NCBI GenBank assembly: GCA_039621445.1
Contig: CP154956.1
Span: 9,423,443-9,487,442, forward strand
Reading direction: 5' to 3'
Origin: Euglena gracilis
Taxonomy: Eukaryota; Euglenida; Euglenophyceae; Euglenales
DNA: 64,000 bases
In this document: positions 32,005 through 42,939 of the stretch, one piece after another
Numbering within the stretch: position 1 is the stretch's first letter
Layout: the number at the start of each line of letters is the position of its first letter
The notes under the pieces: model-generated
What the model was told of the DNA's origin: nothing
Database searches by the model: none
Seen by the model: the letters and a program-made list of their open reading frames with translations, nothing else
Made by a program: the position numbers and the translations under genes

Positions 32005-32565
32005 TCAGTGCACAATCTGGCCTCACAAGGGCAAAGTGCGGAGCCCGAGATGTCTCGTACTCCCTCGAAGAAAACCGACAAGGGAGGAAGGGACACCGAG
32101 GGCGAAGCACAAAGACCTTGTGAGCCCGACCCCCCCACCCGTAAAAGAAAATTTGTCTTCAAAAGCCCTCGGTCAGCAAGTGGGGGCCAGGGGGGGGAGA
32201 GGGGGGGGGACACCCCAGAGGGGCAAGAAGCCACGTCGCCCAGTCGGAGCAGCATCGTCAGCCAACTCCGGCGAGGCGGCACTAAGCGGGACCTCCTAAC
32301 CAAGCGCACCCAAACAATCCAAACAACACCACCGGCGAGCAAGGCATGGCCTCACAAGGTCTTTGTGCTTCGCCCTCGTGTCCCTTCCTCCCTTGTCGGT
32401 TTTCCTCGAGGGAGTACGAAGACACCCCGGGCTCCGCACTTTGCCATTGTGCGGCCATGCCTCGTTCACCGGCGGCGGTGTGTGATTGTTTGTTGTGCTG
32501 GGCTCTCCCCTTAGTGCCTTTCTTCGCCGGAGTTGGCTGATTCCTAATCTTGCCCTTCGACGCGG
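32005..32565. repeat. Right terminal and internal complementary repeats of the DIRS-like element
   Basis: 32020-32120 is an inverse copy, and 32350-32460 a direct copy, of a roughly 105-bp module that starts CCTCACAAGG and ends CCTTGTGAGG-like. 32230-32350 (CCAACTCCGGCGAGGCGGCA) is the inverse of 28250-28330. 32460-32560 repeats 28230-28350 directly. The arrangement can fold into a large hairpin and is the expected right end of a DIRS element. Confidence 0.75.
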
Positions 32566-32723
32566 AAGAAGACAGAAACTTTTGAAGAACAGAGTTGGAG
32601 GACATCAAGACAATACAATATCAATATTAAGAACCTGTAGAACCTGAAGAGTATCAAATTCAAGAAAATATTTCAACTTTGGAAGTCAATGCAAAAATGT
32701 GGAGAACAAATTGGAATTATTAA

Positions 32724-33112
32724 ACCCCCCCCACTTATAAACCCCCCGGGGTTAGTAGGATCCGGTTTGGTTGGTCGGCCGAAGGGGGGGGTTAGTAAGT
32801 GGGGGGGTTTATAAGTCCCGGAATTGTTGGTGAAAATCCGAACCCCAAAAATGACCCCGAAACCCCCCCAAAATGGCAATTTTTGGTAAATTTGGTCAAA
32901 AATGGCATTTTTGATGATGGTCGATCTCAAAAAAAGGGCCAAAAAATCATTTTTTGGGTGGTTAAAGGCCAAAAAAAATCGGCCCCGGCGGCTTTCATTT
33001 TCCTTCCCCGAAGGGGGGGGGGGTTTATAAGTCCCGGTTTGGTTGGTCGGCCCGAGGGGGGGTTAGTAAGTGGGGGGGGGGGTTAGTAAGTGGGGGGGGG
33101 GTTTAAGTCGAA
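32724..33112. mobile_element. G-run element with ACTTATAAACCCCC / GGGGGTTTATAAGT ends
   Basis: The left end CCCCCCCCACTTATAAACCC is followed by GGTTTGGTTGGTCGGCC(G). The right side has GGGGTTTATAAGTCCCGGTT and GGTTGGTCGGCC again, with GGGGTTAGTAAGTGGGGGG on both sides. The core (32860-32990) has CAAAATGGCAATTTTTGG and TTGGTCAAAAATGGCATTTT, shared with the other G-run elements. No coding capacity. Confidence 0.65.
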
Positions 33113-34250
33113 AACCTGGACAAAGTGCAGAACAAGAAACGCCAGCTGGAGAACTTGGGGGTGCGGTTTCAACGTGGCGAACTGTGGCCATCACTTCCCC
33201 CCCCACCACAACTCTCAACAGAAAGTTTTCAATAGCAGACAACCACACACAGTGATGGCCATGGACCCTGGCAGACAGTTGGCTAAAAGCCCAGGCGACA
33301 ACGGAATACATTGGGCACCAAGGGTCAAGACCCATTACATTTCAAATTGGGGCACAAGAAACCTTCAAGTTTGGCTGGCCCAGCCAAGAGAGCAAAAGCC
33401 TCAGCCCAGAGGGCAAATGCCCCCAACCTATCAAGATGGAATAAGGGACAAGGGGGCCAGTACAACATTGGGAAGCCAGGAGAAGGCCCAGTCTGGAGCA
33501 GAATGCCCACAGGAAGGGGCAAAAAAGGTCTGTACCAACCATCTTTTTCAAATTCAGCCCACAACCCCATTGCAGGGGGAAGGGAGCGGCCCAGCAACAG
33601 GGCTCCCCCAGAATTCAATTTGGCGTGGCAAGAAGCCAGAACTTACAGCCCTGGCCATGGAGGCCAGAACAAATGGGGCTTGGGCCAAGGAGGCCAATCC
33701 AAGGGCTATGGCAGCCATACAAGGGATGGACCTCCAGAGGTCCCCCAGAAGCTAAAGGGCAGCCCCACAGGGGCTTTGAACAAATGCCCAGCCCCAGGAG
33801 GAACCGGGGGAAGGGGAAGGACCCCCACCAGTAATTATGCGTCGTTCTTCAAATCCCCCAGTGAAATCAAAAAGGGGGGGACCCACAGAGGCCCCCTATG
33901 CTATGGATATGAACACCATCAGCATCAAGGAGGCCTGATAGGCAAAACAAGGGCTGTAAGCCCAATGGTATGCATTCCAACAACAAGATCCTCAAGAGAG
34001 GAGAGTGCATGCACACCCCCCAGGAAAACTTTCCTTTTCCAAAGGCTCAATCCCTAGGGGTCATTAGGGTGCAATGTCCAACACCCTCAACACAGCCCCC
34101 CCCCCCAAAATCATCTCATTCAAATTAAATTCCATGGAGGAGAAATGGGGAGACACCCCCCCTGCACCAAAGGCTACAAAAGAGCCTGAAATGGTGGGAA
34201 AAAAGCCCCCCCCCCCCAGCAACATGTCATCAGGGAGGGCATTCAACCCC
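33113..34250 (+). pseudogene. Gag-region remnant of a second DIRS-like copy
   Basis: Parallel to 28500-29300 of the full element. Landmarks are the CTATG(C/G)TATGG.TA region encoding EHHQHQGGLIGKTRAVSPMV, the CATGCACACCCCCCAGGAAA stretch, and LNSMEEKWGDTPPAPKATKE. It ends near 34240, where the RT should begin, and a terminal-repeat module follows directly. The 5' half (33113-33800) is Gln/Gly/Lys-rich in overlapping frames, as in the full copy, but diverged. Confidence 0.7.
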
Positions 34251-35060
34251 CTGGGCTCACAATGTCTTTGTGCTCCGCCCTCGGTGTCTCTTCCTCCCGT
34301 GTCAGTTTCCCTCGAGGGAGTACGAGACCAAACTTTTCGACTAGTGCCACATTTAAAACGCTTGCTTCGCCCTCGTCGTCCCTCTCCCGCCCCTCTCTGT
34401 CTTTCGGGGGGTGAAATAGGCGGGGCCTCCGAGCCCGAACGCACCCAAAATACGAGCAAGGCATGACCTCGAAAGGGAAAAGTGCGGAGCCCGAGGTGTC
34501 GGAGGGCGAAGCGTGCAGGCCTTGCCTGCCTCGAAAGGGAAAAAGTGCGCAGCCCCAGGTTTTCGGGCCACGGAAAGCGTGGCGCACTTCCCCTCAAAAA
34601 ACTGGTCAAGGGGGAATGCGCACCCAGGAAGAAGCAGTCACCTTGTCTTTGAGCTTTGCGCTCGGTGTCCCTTCCTCCCTGGTTTGGTGCTCTATTTCAA
34701 AAAGCCATACCTTTTACTTTCCGACCTGACTCTACTTGAAGACGCTTGGTGATGGGGGTGGTGCCCAGCACAGCGGCTGGGATTTTCTTTCGGCTGGATG
34801 GAAAAGGCTGCCGGCTGGAAGTGCTCGATTCAACCCGTTTGGCAAAAAATCTGGTGGGAAAGCTGGGGGAAATGATCACACAGGCTAACCTGCCTCTCAG
34901 ATTGCGGGCGTCCCTAAAGCGACACCCCGGGCTCCGCACTTTGCCCTCGTGAGGCCATGCCTAGCTCGCGGGCTCACAAGGTCTTTGTGCTTCGCCCTCG
35001 GTGTCCCTTCCTCCCTTGTCGGTTTTCCTCGAGGAGTACAAGACCTCGTCCCTCGTCCAA
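34245..35060. repeat. Scattered terminal modules of DIRS-like elements
   Basis: Partial copies of the roughly 105-bp terminal module (TTTGTGCTTCGCCCTCGGTG; CTTCCTCCCTTGTCGGTTTT; CCCGGGCTCCGCACTTTGCC) lie at 34247-34335, about 34455-34600, 34640-34690 and 34920-35050. They are separated by unrelated stretches and suggest repeated insertion or recombination leaving solo ends. Confidence 0.65.
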
Positions 35061-35229
35061 GCACGTTCGAAAAAAATGACTTGCACGGGCCGAAGATTTC
35101 CAGCCCCTGTTCAAGAGGGGACGGTTTCGACATTTTTGGAGTGATGTATTGATGTACAATGCGCAAGGCAGGGCGGCTGCAGGCTTTCTTCCTTTTATCC
35201 TGTTCAGCTGCACCCGAGCTGAATACTGG

Positions 35230-35445
35230 GTGCCATTCACCCCCCCCCCCCAAGTGTCCCCTACCCCAAATTGGCCAAAGAATTTTTGGCAAGGCTTGTT
35301 TACCCCCCTCAAAGTTGCCACTTTCTGTTGGCAAAAACCAAAATTTGACCGCCTCCAAAGTGTCCGCCCCCCAGGGTGGCCGGTTTGGGGTCCCACAGTG
35401 CCTGGAGGGTGGCCACTTTGTGGGGGGGGGGGGGTGAGGGTTGTG
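35230..35445. repeat. C-run/G-run bounded CAAAGTGGCCAC element
   Basis: The left end has a C12 run followed by AAGTGTCCCCTACC. The right end reads GTGGCCACTTTGTGGGGGGG. Inside are TTGCCACTTTCTGTTGGCAA and AATTTTTGGCAAGGC, again the G-run element style. Ends are only roughly inverted. Confidence 0.35.
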
Positions 35446-35449
35446 GCAT

Positions 35450-36215
35450 ATGCCGGCGACGAAAATCCCCCAACTCAACCCTCTGCCGGAATGAAAAAAA
35501 AAACCTATAAAACGGAAAATTTGCAAAATGATCGTCTCTTCAAAGCAACCACGAGTGTGTCCGAATTCTCACGCATTGAGCAGAGATGAACCACCCTGGC
35601 AGACACGGTGGAAGGGGGTTCAATAAAATGAGTATCCACTTCACCGCCTTTGGAGAGGCGTTCATGCGATGATCCTCCACAGTTTGCAATTTTTGACCCC
35701 AAATTGAATGGGATAACAATGAGGCCAGGGGGAGAGGGAAAAAACCATGCGTCGGGGCAGGGGTATAATAATAGACCAGCACAAGCACGAACAGTTGCCG
35801 GGCGAGAGAGGAAGGGGCACACTTAAACCCAGACCAATCACAGGGCAGACTCCACCGTGCTCGAAGGCTTCCCTTGCCCCCATAGGATGGGGTTGGGGCA
35901 ATTCTGGGCGGGGCTTCAAATGCACTTGGGAGGTTTCCCCAATGACTGTGCACGTGAGGTTCTGTTCGCTTTGGCGCAAATTAGGCAGGGGTCAGGGCAG
36001 AGTTCCAAAAAAAAAAACCTAAAAAAAAGCCACATTGGGGGTTCCTTGGGGGTCTTGGAGACGTTTCCTACCAACAGCGGTCCATTTTTTTTGTGATGGA
36101 ACCGCCGGACTGAACTGGACAACCCTAAAAAACACCATTCAGAAAAAAACATCAGCCTCCCATGCCAGATGCTGCGTTCAGTAACCACCCCCAAGGTAAC
36201 TCAACTGAACAGATG
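35450..36215. other. No supported gene
   Basis: Overlapping frames on both strands without a family or splice pattern. Confidence 0.4.
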
Positions 36216-36279
36216 CCATATATATGACACACACACACACACACACACTAGCGCACACACACCCACACACACGCGGGGG

Positions 36280-36445
36280 TATTAAACTTCCAACCTGTTG
36301 GAGTTTAATACCACCGGGGGGTATTTGGCAATCGGGGGGTATTAACATGTTGTGTGTATACCTTCACACACACACACAAACACACAGCCCAACCTGGTGG
36401 GAAGTTTAATACCCCCCCAGGGGGTATTAAACTTCCCACCTGCCA
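36280..36445. repeat. TTTAATACC / GGTATTAAA inverted repeats
   Basis: The unit GTATTAAACTTCCCACCTG or its complement occurs several times (36280-36330, 36335-36350, 36398-36445), interspersed with CACACA runs. It could form hairpins. Confidence 0.6.
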
Positions 36446-36529
36446 TGTATATGGCAATATATATGGCAATCTATATGTATATGTGTGTATAATATACATA
36501 TATAATATATATGTATACATATATGTACA

Positions 36530-36631
36530 TATACATACATACATACATACATACATACATACATACATACATACATACATACATACATACATACATACAT
36601 ACATACATACATACATACATACATACATACA

Positions 36632-36664
<33 letters not shown>

Positions 36665-36680
36665 GCATGCATACATACAT
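36530..36680. repeat. (CATA)n microsatellite
   Basis: About 35 nearly perfect CATA units. Confidence 0.95.
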
Positions 36681-36714
36681 ACGGCGCCCCGACGTAGAGT
36701 GGAGGGGGGGGGGA

Positions 36715-37375
36715 ATGGCTAGTCGACCGACTAGTCGGTCGACTAGTTCACCGACTACTAGTCGACCGACTAGTCGGTGGGGGGAACTGGCTAGTCGGTC
36801 GACTTGTCGACCGACTAGCCACTCTAATGTACCAAAAGGGGGGGGGGGTCACCGACTTTTTAAGCCACCACCCCCAATACTGATTTTCCTTGTTTGGCGT
36901 AAAACTTCGTAGAACATATTTCAAACAGCGAAAAATGCACCATAAACATTATTTTTGTTGCTCAACTGTCCCAGGGCCCCAAAATAACAAAATCCCTTGT
37001 GTTGCCGGACCGTTTCGGAAGCGAATTCCTTCTGTTGCTCAACTGTCCCAGGGCCCCAAAATAACAAAATCCCTTGTGTTGCCGAACCGTTTTGGAAGCG
37101 AATTCCTTTTGCTGCTCAACTGTCCCAGGGCCCCAAAATAACAAAATCCCCTGTGTTGCCGAACCGTTTTGGAAACAAAAGGGATGTTTTTGACAACTTT
37201 GAAGGCTTTAGACCTGTTTTCTTTGAAATTATAGTTCAAAACAAGTCAAATCAATGTTGGGGGGGGGGCTTAAAAGGTTGGTGACCACCCCCCTTTTGGT
37301 ACATTAGAGTGGCTAGTTGGTCGACTAGTCGACCGACTAGTCGACCGACTAGCCAGTTGCTCCCATAGCCAGATC
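36715..37375. repeat. GACTAGTCGGTCGACTAG palindromic element with a 77-bp tandem core
   Basis: Both ends are stacks of CTAGTCGACCGACTAGTCGG-type self-complementary units. Inside lies an inverted pair: TCTAATGTACCAAAAGGGGG (36825) and CCCCCTTTTGGTACATTAGA (37290). The centre has three tandem copies of a 76-77-bp unit starting CTCAACTGTCCCAGGGCCCC (36961, 37038, 37114). The whole can fold into a giant cruciform. Confidence 0.85.
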
Positions 37376-37660
37376 CCCCCCCCCCCCCCTTGTATCGACT
37401 AGTTCACCGACTAGTCGGTCGACTAGTCGGTAGGGCAACTGGCTAGTCGACCGACTAGTCGGTGAACTAGTCGATACAAGGGGGAGGGGTGCTGGCTATG
37501 GGAGCAACTGGCTAGTCGGTCGACTAGTCGGTCGACTAGTCGACCGACTAGCCACTCTAATGTACCAAAAGGGGGGGGGGGTCACCGACCTTTTAAGCCC
37601 CCCCCCCCAACATTGATTTGACTTGTTTTGCTAGTCGACTAGTCGGTCGACTAGCCAGTA
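37376..37660. repeat. Second palindromic block of the same family
   Basis: CTTGTATCGACTAGTTCACC (37389) and its complement GGTGAACTAGTCGATACAAG (37461) form one inverted pair around a CGACTAGTCGG stack. The segment 37500-37620 repeats TAGCCACTCTAATGTACCAA and the G11 run of 36810-36850 in direct orientation. Confidence 0.8.
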
Positions 37661-37688
37661 CCCCCCACCCCCAGTCTAATGATTGGGG

Positions 37689-37885
37689 CCCATACATACA
37701 TACATACATACATACATACATACATACATACATACATACATACATACATACATACATACATACATACATACATACATACATACATACATACATACATACA
37801 TACATACATACATACATGATTGGGGCCCATACATACATACATACATACATACATACATACATACATACATACATACATACATACA

Positions 37886-37921
<36 letters not shown>

Positions 37922-38045
37922 TATATACACATACATGCATGCATACATACATACACACATATATGGACATATATACACATATATATATACATATATATAT
38001 ACATATATACATATACATATATGTATATATACACACACATATATG
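37689..38045. repeat. (CATA)n microsatellite grading into (TA)n
   Basis: Two long CATA arrays separated by TGATTGGGGCCCATACATAC (37680 and 37818), the second grading into ATATATAC. TTGGGGCCCATACA precedes both arrays, so one probably copied the other. Confidence 0.95.
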
Positions 38046-38514
38046 GCAGCAAGCTACCACTTGCCCCCCAGGGGGTCCAAATAGTAGCTCCAGGGGGGGG
38101 GTAATTCTTTTTGCGTAAATGATGGAGTGGGGTTAGGTGAGCAAGTTAAGCCTAACCTTAGGCACCACTGGGAGGGGAGAGTTGCTGTTCGTAACATCCG
38201 GGCAACATGGAGGTCGTTGGGTGATTGCAGGAGCAGGGTTTGGGTTAGGACTCTGGGCCGGAGTTTGGCCCAACTCCTTTGCCAGGCGCCTTCCCTAGGC
38301 GTGTGCGTTGGTCCACACGTTTCGTTTGGCGTCACCTGGGGTCCGAAGGAACTTCTATGTTCTGATGGACGAGAACGTTTCTTGTCTCGGATGTGAGGGA
38401 CGGTGGATTGCAGAGGCCGAAATCCATCAGGAAAAAAAAGACATCCACTTCAAAAGGTTCAAAGCTGACACCAGGGTTTACCACCGGTTCGTGCTAGGAA
38501 GCCAGAAATCTGGT

Positions 38515-39250
38515 TCGTGATTGTTCGTGATTGTTCGTGATTGTTCGTGCTTCCAAAAAACCGCCCGGTTTTCCGTTTTCCTTGGCGAAATAGGTGATTT
38601 TTCTTGTACTTTGGTTTCTTGTGCCTCTTTTAATCAACATATTCAGGTCAATGGGGAAAGCAAAAGAGGCTTGGAAGATGCACTGCAAAGCAAAGAAAAA
38701 TCAGTGCCAACGTATGGCATCAAGCAGGCTGTTGAGATCAGCAATTTTCTGCCTCTTTGGGGGGGTTGTTCGTTGGGAACCTGACACTGAAGGAAAAAAA
38801 TACACCTTTTGAAAAACACAAAATACCTCCATGTCACGTTTGAGTGCATCTATCAATTCAGCTAAAAGACCAAGTTTTTCCACAATCTTTGGTTTGCGAA
38901 AGAGGTTGTCCTTGCGAGTTGAGGATGAAATATGTCGCTTTGCATATGTCTTCTCGGCCCAGTGCACTGAAACATGGCAAACACTGCACCACATTTCCGA
39001 AACTCTCACTTCCATCACTCCACCAAACTGAAAAAGGTGACAAAAAGGGGGAAATCAAAACAAGATAGATATGACACCTGGGCAGCATGCTTTTGAGGAG
39101 TAATTTGCCACCTCTCTTCCATCATCTTTTCTCTTTGGTTAATTGAACAACACCGTCATTCTCAGAAAAAGACATTCCTGCAATTTCTGCCAGGGTGACG
39201 AAAAAATTCGGTTCGTGATTGTTCGTGATTGTTCGTGGCACGAACCGGTG
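38515..39250. repeat. GTTCGTGATT tandem repeats flanking a hAT-like remnant
   Basis: GTTCGTGATTGTTCGTGATT occurs at 38515-38552 and at 39211-39238 in the same orientation, each within GGTTCGTG contexts. They bracket the zinc-finger remnant and may be subterminal repeats of a DNA transposon. I did not find matching inverted ends or a target duplication. Confidence 0.5.
38610..39018 (-). pseudogene. CGGBP1/hAT-like zinc-finger protein fragment
   Basis: The minus-strand frame 38701-39018 reads MWCSVCHVSVHWAEKTYAKR followed by HISSSTRKDNLF. That is a C-x2-C..H pattern of the BED-like finger found in CGGBP1 and hAT-derived proteins, then a helix (LGLLAELIDALKRDMEVFCV). After a likely 30-bp gap with a CTTTGCAG acceptor it may continue as CIFQASFAFPIDLNML. 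No transposase core follows. It fits a domesticated or decayed hAT product. Confidence 0.4.
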
Positions 39251-39479
39251 AAAAACCCTGCTGACACCCTGCTGGGCGGGACGAAAAACCGTCCATGCCA
39301 CAGAGCACATCTTGGAATGCTCTGAATACACTGTGGAGTGCCAGACAAGAAAATACTGACTGCTCCATCGCCGCAAACGGCATTGGACGAGTAAACCATT
39401 TGGAAACAAACAAACAATGCTCACACGCACCATTTCCCGTTCCTGCCGACCAAAAAAATTGCAATTGACGGAGTCCACA

Positions 39480-39625
39480 AAACGCAAATGTCCTTCTGCC
39501 AGAACAGACCCAGCCGAGGTACTTGTCCACCGCCTCGTGACTGAAATTCAGCTGCCTGGCCAAAGCCCAGCACGGGCTGTCTGCCGGGTCCCCAAGCGGA
39601 TTCCTTGACCCCTCTGGAGGGCATG
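39480..39625 (-). CDS. Possible downstream exon of the pRiA4b-domain gene
   Basis: A minus-strand frame reads PADSPCWALARQLNFSHEAV and DKYLGWVCSGRRTFAFCG, which looks coding (helix with charged and aromatic alternation). It lies downstream of the 39916-40081 exon in the same orientation. I cannot align it to the family end. Borders are uncertain. Confidence 0.3.
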
Positions 39626-39734
39626 GCCGGGCCCGAGTGGCGATGCCAACGCTTTGAGCCCCCCAAAGAAGGGCATGCACACATCGCACGACTGAACACA
39701 CACATGTGCACACACAAAGACACAGACCCAACAC

Positions 39735-39756
39735 ACACAAACACACACATGCACAC

Positions 39757-39796
<40 letters not shown>

Positions 39797-39815
39797 GCGC
39801 GCGCGCACACACACC
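39735..39815. repeat. (CA)n / (GCGC) microsatellite
   Basis: CACACA and CGCGCG repeats, about 80 bp, in an intron of the minus-strand gene. Confidence 0.9.
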
Positions 39816-39915
39816 AGACCCAACCCCCCACACATACCCCACACAGCTCTCAAACAGTCAAAATCTCTTACTCTCTCCAACACGAACGCGGTCGGGATGA
39901 CACAACTGACACCAC

Positions 39916-41311
39916 TGGGCCCCGGGCAGGCCCGCTCCCCGGCGACGCAGCGGGGCAGCGGCAGGTCCGCGGCGCTGAGGTGGATCTTCTCCAGCAGGAG
40001 CTCGTGGCACCAGTGGTCGAGGAAGTCGTACTCGTAGCTGATGTGGTCCGCCTCCGCCTGCAGCAGGTCCTCCACAGTCTCCTCGGTTGAAGACCCCTGG
40101 GGTCCCCCCAAATCGGTGTGGGACCCGGGGGGGGGGGGCTGCTGGATTCAAAGAAGACTGGCCCTTGAGCTGCACTCCGTCGTAGAACTGGTCGCTGGGC
40201 CCCACCCACCGCTGGCGCGTCGGGTCGGTGATGGGCGGCACGTAATACACATCCTCCCCCTGCGATGCACCGCAGGCCCCGCTGTCGGGGGGGGGGGGGG
40301 GGGCAAAAAGCACATTCGCAAAAAAACGGGACACAACACACACACACACACAACACAACACACACAAACACACAAAAAATTTCAAAATTGACAAAATATC
40401 AAAAAATCCATATGGCTGCGTCGCCCCCCCCCCCACCCCCAGCCGCCGCTGCCCTACCCCCCCCCCCTCCAGCAGGAGATGCGTTGGCGGTGTCTGGCCA
40501 CGAAATGGTGCAGACGGCGGTCGGTAACGGGCCGCACCACCGACAAGCATGTCGTGCATCCCTCGGTCCCTGGCCTGGCACTCACCCAGCGTTTCCATTG
40601 GCACGCTTCTTACTTCCGAACTGCCACCAGAGCATCAAAAGACAGGATTTCATGGTGCTTCATTCACTTTCATATAACACAAAGCCGCGTCCCAAGGAAT
40701 CCCACCATGACGGCCTGCAATCAAAATCCGGCAATGCGTGAATCGCAGGGTCTAATTGCTGGAACTAGAACCATGGATTCCACCTCAAAAGTAAACATGC
40801 ATGCTCTTGCACCGACAAGGGGACCGCAAAGAAACAGTGGCAGAAACGCCCACCGTCGCTCTTCTCATGCATACTGTTCTCAGCACAAGCTCGGGTGTCG
40901 TCCATACTCACTCCCCGCACTCGCTCCCCGCCCGGCAGTTCCCCCCACGTTCACCGGGGGACGGCCCTCCCCCCGAAGGTTCAACGGGGTTCGGTCGGCG
41001 GGGCGCGGCCCGGCCGCCCCATGGCATCGTGATCTGCAGCACCTGGTGCAGGTCCTTCAGCTCCATCGCGGGGTCCACGAGCAGGCGCCGCCAGATGGGG
41101 TCGGCCCCAGAGCGCCCCGGCGTCCAGCCCCAACCGGCCCTTCGCCGGCAGGCACCCACCGTCAGCGTCGGAGGCGCCGAAGCCCCACCCGCACCTTTGC
41201 GGCGGGTGCAGTCTGCCGCACGTGGATTGGGCCATGGTGCGTGTGATGAGCTGGCGGGGGGTGGCTCTGGCTGGGAGCGCCGTCGAGGGTGACCTTGATC
41301 TGGTACACTGT
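39916..41311 (-). CDS. pRiA4b ORF-3-like (TnpR-family) domain protein
   Basis: Pieces of this domain occur in order on the minus strand. About 41275-41311: TVYQIKVTLDGA. About 41022-41125: PIWRRLLVDPAMELKDLHQV and LQITMPW. About 40470-40545: RRLHHFVARHR, weaker. 40159-40259, after a CATCGCAG acceptor: EDVYYVPPITDPTRQRW. 39916-40081: VEDLLQAEADHISYEYDFLD, HWCHELLLEKIHLSAADLPL, PRCVAGERACPGP. The family signature is YQ-x-K-x-x-L..P-x-WRR..L-x-x-LHxxxQ..MxW, then Y-x-YDF-x-D-x-W-x-H-x-x-x-LEKI..PRC-x-x-G-x-x-ACP, and it is well matched. The biochemical role of the family is not established to my knowledge. Here it is intron-split, so it is a resident eukaryotic gene. Frames between the first two pieces need an intron I could not place. 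Confidence 0.75.
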
Positions 41312-42153
41312 CTGTAAATGCCAAACGGCAGAATCAGAAATTCCGTTCCAGCCCAGCGACTGGAACAGTCGGCCTGCAAATTGATCACCCACACGCAAGC
41401 ACCTGTGATCATCCGCAGCTGTGGACGACCGTGAGGTAATCAAAACACTACGTATCCACTGTTCCAAATCTGAAACACAAAGACTCCACTGTGGGTCTCC
41501 ACCTTGGTGCATTGCACAAAATGTGCAATGCAATTTCTCTTTGGGACACCCATTCATCAAGGGTACAAGCACAAGAGTGCGATTTGGGCATAAGACAAAA
41601 TGGGAGAGAAAGAAAAATCACATGGCGCCGAAACCCCCCCTTGGATTCGAATGGACGGCTGTGGACAACTGTGGACACCCGAGGATGGCTGTGGACGGAA
41701 CCCCCGGCACAACCACCCGAAATTTCGGTGGACGGCTGTAGACGGCTGTGAAGCTGTGGGCGGCACAGCCCTTTCCAAAATGGGGCTCCCCCGTCTGAAA
41801 CTTGGAAATAGGTTTAGGGCGGAAAGAGTTATTGTCCGTGGGATGATGAGTTGTCTGTTGACAACGCCCTGGGTGGAATCAATGTTTTCATTTGCCGGTG
41901 GTACTCTTCCTGTGTGCGCCAGTTTTCTTTATTTTCTTCGAATGCTCTGATCCCAAAACATGGGCACACACCCTGGGGAGCAGCAGGGGAACCGATTGGC
42001 CGAACTCGTCTGGCGATTGGTTCGAGGCCCCCTCTGCTGGGTCAGGGGGCTGGTCACTCTGAGAGAAGGGGCTGCAAGGTGTCAATGGCCAGCTCCGAAC
42101 TCCTCGGCATGCAGAGCCGTTGCTGACCTTCAAAACCAAACCCAGAGTTGTGA

Positions 42154-42231
42154 ATGGCGGATGGGGCAGAACAGATCGCTGTGGATTTGGTGGCTGTGCT
42201 TGGGCGCCATGCGCAGGCATACCACGCCGGG
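42154..42231 (+). CDS. Possible short first exon
   Basis: From ATG 42154 the plus strand reads MADGAEQIAVDLVAVLGRHA then QAYHAG, followed by GGTAAGCC, a strong donor. The opposite strand in this GC-rich stretch is also open, and no partner exon was found. This is weak. Confidence 0.2.
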
Positions 42232-42939
42232 GTAAGCCCTGCGCCCCGAAGCGCCGCCTGGAGGGCGGGACATGCCACACACCTGGGCCGGGCCCGTCAC
42301 GGACGCCATGGCCAGGGGGAGGGGGCTCCGTCGGCCACGCCTCCGCCGCAGCGCCGTCCCAAGGAGGCACAGCCAGGAGGCCACGGCCAGTATCCCCGGC
42401 AGCCACCTCCGGGCGGCGGCGGCTGCGATGAAGAGCGGCAACAGGGAATGGCAGCAGCGGTGAGGCGACACACTGCAACCAAATGCTGCTCATTAACATC
42501 GTGTGGTGGCATCAAAAACTCTTTCGGTTTTGTTTGGCTCCTTTTCCATGTCAAGGGGGTCCTACAAGTTGGCAAGCTGCCTTGAGCCGTTTGGGGGAGG
42601 GGAGCTGGTAGCAGAAAACTAGGCAAAAAATCAGGGCAAGGAGGTTCCAATGCCATTCTTGACATTTACATGGCACCCCCGTATTATATCTGGACGGTAT
42701 TTCAAGATCTTCGGGGGGGGGGTATGTATTTGGGGCTTTTAAAACTGGGTTGCAGAATTAAAAAAAAATTACTGGGCCCTGGATCCCAGCAAGTGAACGA
42801 GGTGGTCGGACCGTTTTGCATGACCAGTGGGAGATGTCCTGGACAAATATGCTGCAAGGAAAGCCTTCTCGAGGAAAAGGGTTGGGGTTTGGGTTGGGGA
42901 AGGGTTTGTGTTAAGATTTAGGCCTAAAAACTTAGGCGG

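Larger units (their letters stand above)
28195..32565 (+). mobile_element. DIRS-like tyrosine-recombinase retrotransposon
   Basis: Order Gag-like, RT, RNase H, methyltransferase-like, tyrosine recombinase, all on the plus strand, bounded by related repeats at 28195-28350 and 32010-32565. RT is intact over 1.6 kb, but RNase H is split over three frames and the recombinase by two shifts, so the copy cannot be autonomous. A decayed second copy of its Gag/RT-start region lies at 33106-34250. Replication would go through a circular DNA joined at the internal complementary region and inserted by the recombinase. Confidence 0.85.

Noticed and set aside
36530-38045. Regular CATA arrays as a CRISPR-like array
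   Set aside because: A 4-bp unit without spacers, in a eukaryotic context; plain microsatellite.
42130-42471. MYND-type zinc finger upstream of the pRiA4b domain on the minus strand
   Set aside because: Cys and His occur but spacing does not fit C-x2-C..C-x2-C..H..C in any single frame.
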